Notes under the pieces: generated by a model
What the model saw: only the letters and a program-made list of their open reading frames with translations
Told to the model about the DNA's origin: nothing
Database searches by the model: none
Program-made: the position numbers and the translations under genes
Assembly: GCF_037971845.1 (NCBI RefSeq)
Contig: NZ_CP150227.1
Location: 2,852,001 to 2,916,000, forward strand
Source of the DNA: Paenibacillus sp. FSL R5-0766
Lineage (GTDB): Bacteria > Bacillota > Bacilli > Paenibacillales > Paenibacillaceae
Direction: 5' to 3'
DNA length: 64,000 bases
In this document: in pieces, positions 62,556 through 64,000 of the stretch
Numbering within the stretch: position 1 is the stretch's first letter
How the letters are laid out: each line of letters begins with the position of its first letter

Positions 62556-64000
62556 ATGATTACTGGACATTCCAATATCAGAGAGAATCCGACAGTGAAT
62601 GAGAATAGAACAGACTATCCCCGCAATCATACCATCCATCAGTTATTTCAAGAACAGGCCCGCTTGCATCCCGATGCCATTGCGGTAGCCTCAGACACCA
62701 TTCAATATACGTACAAGGAAGTAGATCAGTATTCAAACCAGATTGCCGCACTTCTTCGTCAGAAGGGAGCAGACCGCGACAAAATAATCGGTATTATGTT
62801 AGAGAGATCCCCTGAAATGATAATTGCTTTAATAGCCGTTCTCAAATCAGGGGCTTCTTATTTACCGATTGATTCCGAAACACCTGGGGAACGAGTGAAT
62901 TATATGCTCAAGGATAGTGGGGCATGTATGCTACTGACATCTCATCCTGAAGAGAATTACATAGAATGTATCGGTTTGGAGGTTATTCATCCCACCATTG
63001 AGGATTATTGTGACCTTCCATCCGATGCATTGACGGATATTAATCAGGCAGAAGATCCGGCTTACATCATTTATACATCGGGATCAACGGGTCTCCCCAA
63101 AGGAGTGGTTATCTCTCATCGATCAGCCATTCGTGTTGTATGTAGTACCAATTACATCACCATTACGGAACAGGACCGCATGCTTCAGATGTCCAACTAT
63201 TCATTTGATGCATCGGTGTTTGAAATATTTGGAGCCCTACTGAACGGAGCAAGTTTGGTCATTATTCAGAAGGAAGAGGCACTTCACATGCCCAGCCTGG
63301 CCCGGTCCATTGAAAAAAATGGGATTACCGTTATGTTCATCACAACTGCTTTTTTTAATGCTATCGTGGAACGTGAAATATCCTGCTTCCAATCGGTTCG
63401 CAAAGTGCTCTTTGGCGGAGAAAGAGTTTCGTTAACACATGTAAAAAAAGCGCTTGATTGTATGGGGAGCGATAAGCTTATTCATGTTTATGGACCTACG
63501 GAAAGCACGGTTTTTGCCACATATTATCCTGTAAATGAAATCAAAAAGGAAGCGCTTACAGTACCAATTGGCATTCCAGTCGCTAATACCTCCGTTCTGG
63601 TATTGGATGAGCATGATCATCCCGTCCCTGTTGGAACAGCCGGGGAATTATGCATATCCGGTGATGGACTTGCGCTCGGTTATTTGAATAACGATGAACT
63701 CACAGAACAAAAATTCATTCCGCATCCCTTCTTTACATCAGAACGGATGTACCGCACGGGTGATTTGGTTCGCTGGACGCCTGAGCATACCCTTGAATTT
63801 TTGGATCGAATGGATCAACAGGTGAAGCTTCGTGGTTTTCGGATCGAGCTGGGTGAAATTGAAACCCATTTGTCCCGGCATGATGCGGTAGCAGAGGCAT
63901 TTGTCATGATGCGAACAAACGATGCAGGCCATGCCTATCTGTGTGCATATATGGTGTTGACCCAAGAAACCTCAATTGAGGAGCTGCGTCTTTTCCTGGA
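62556..64000 (+). CDS. Non-ribosomal peptide synthetase, N-terminal adenylation domain (partial, 3' end outside window)
   Basis: The frame is open from ATG 62556 to the right edge (481 residues), with AAAGGAAGG (62539-62547) 8 bases upstream. It begins about 30 residues before an adenylation domain; there is no condensation domain ahead of it, so this looks like an initiation module. Core motifs: A3 YTSGSTGLPKG from about 173, A4 FDAS (Asp218), A5 YGPTES from 312, A7 YRTGD from 399, A8 QVKLRGFRIELGEIE from 422. Reading the binding pocket by hand against GrsA gives D-A-F-F-L-G-V-V-F-(K), close to published isoleucine pockets, so an aliphatic residue such as Ile (or Val) is the likely substrate. 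The enzyme would activate it as an aminoacyl-AMP and load a downstream carrier protein. Whether this gene serves the PKS pathway or a separate lipopeptide-like cluster is unknown. Confidence 0.93.
   Translation, partial: MITGHSNIRENPTVNENRTDYPRNHTIHQLFQEQARLHPDAIAVASDTIQYTYKEVDQYSNQIAALLRQKGADRDKIIGIMLERSPEMIIALIAVLKSGASYLPIDSETPGERVNYMLKDSGACMLLTSHPEENYIECIGLEVIHPTIEDYCDLPSDALTDINQAEDPAYIIYTSGSTGLPKGVVISHRSAIRVVCSTNYITITEQDRMLQMSNYSFDASVFEIFGALLNGASLVIIQKEEALHMPSLARSIEKNGITVMFITTAFFNAIVEREISCFQSVRKVLFGGERVSLTHVKKALDCMGSDKLIHVYGPTESTVFATYYPVNEIKKEALTVPIGIPVANTSVLVLDEHDHPVPVGTAGELCISGDGLALGYLNNDELTEQKFIPHPFFTSERMYRTGDLVRWTPEHTLEFLDRMDQQVKLRGFRIELGEIETHLSRHDAVAEAFVMMRTNDAGHAYLCAYMVLTQETSIEELRLFL

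Overview
The window is almost entirely one giant biosynthetic locus: a modular type I polyketide synthase (PKS) of the trans-acyltransferase class. Six consecutive plus-strand genes (the first cut by the left edge) run from base 1 to 61023. I count 13 ketosynthase (KS) domains and no acyltransferase domain; every KS is followed by the usual short adaptor ending in a YPF..YW motif and then directly by processing domains. Malonyl loading must therefore come from an AT encoded outside the window. The Shine-Dalgarno sites, ATG/GTG/TTG starts, a textbook sigma-A promoter, the moderate base composition and the style of the modules point to a Bacillales host, most likely Paenibacillus or a relative. 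That assignment is inference, and I do not recognise the compound.

Layout: 1-291, end of an upstream PKS gene (KR C-terminus). 339-7031, cMT-ACP-KS1-KR-ACP-KS2. 7045-18729 (TTG start), DH-ACP-KR-KS3-DH-KR-ACP0-ACP-KS4-KR-cMT(N-terminal part). 18726-28745 (GTG start, 4-base overlap), cMT(catalytic part)-ACP-KS5-DH-KR-ACP-KS6-DH-KR. 28857-48818, cMT-ACP-ER-KS7-DH-KR-ACP0-ACP-KS8-DH0-ACP-KS9-DH0-KR-ACP-KS10-DH-KR-dock. 48829-61023, dock-ACP-KS11-DH0-KR-ACP-KS12-KR-ACP-KS13(0)-ACP-TE. A strong bidirectional hairpin terminator follows, then a convergent cytochrome P450 gene (minus strand). Divergent from that, behind a near-perfect sigma-A promoter, is the start of an NRPS gene whose adenylation domain runs off the right edge.

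How it works together: modules pass the chain between proteins in gene order. Three C-methylating modules, several olefin-forming DH-KR modules, one fully reducing module with an ER placed after its ACP, one module with no KR and four hydroxyl-forming modules would build a long, partly methylated polyene/polyol. A non-elongating KS-ACP-thioesterase terminus releases it. The P450 is a plausible tailoring oxygenase. Whether the NRPS gene belongs to the same pathway cannot be decided here.

Most notable oddities: a cMT domain cut in two by a frame change at a GTGA overlap; two near-identical DH-KR-ACP0 cassettes about 22 kb apart, both with Pro in place of the phosphopantetheine Ser; other long KS repeats; KRs paired with cMTs that have Cys for the tetrad Asn; three dead DH-like domains; a terminal KS with Gln for the HGTGT His; and unexpected perfect inverted repeats inside the last PKS gene.
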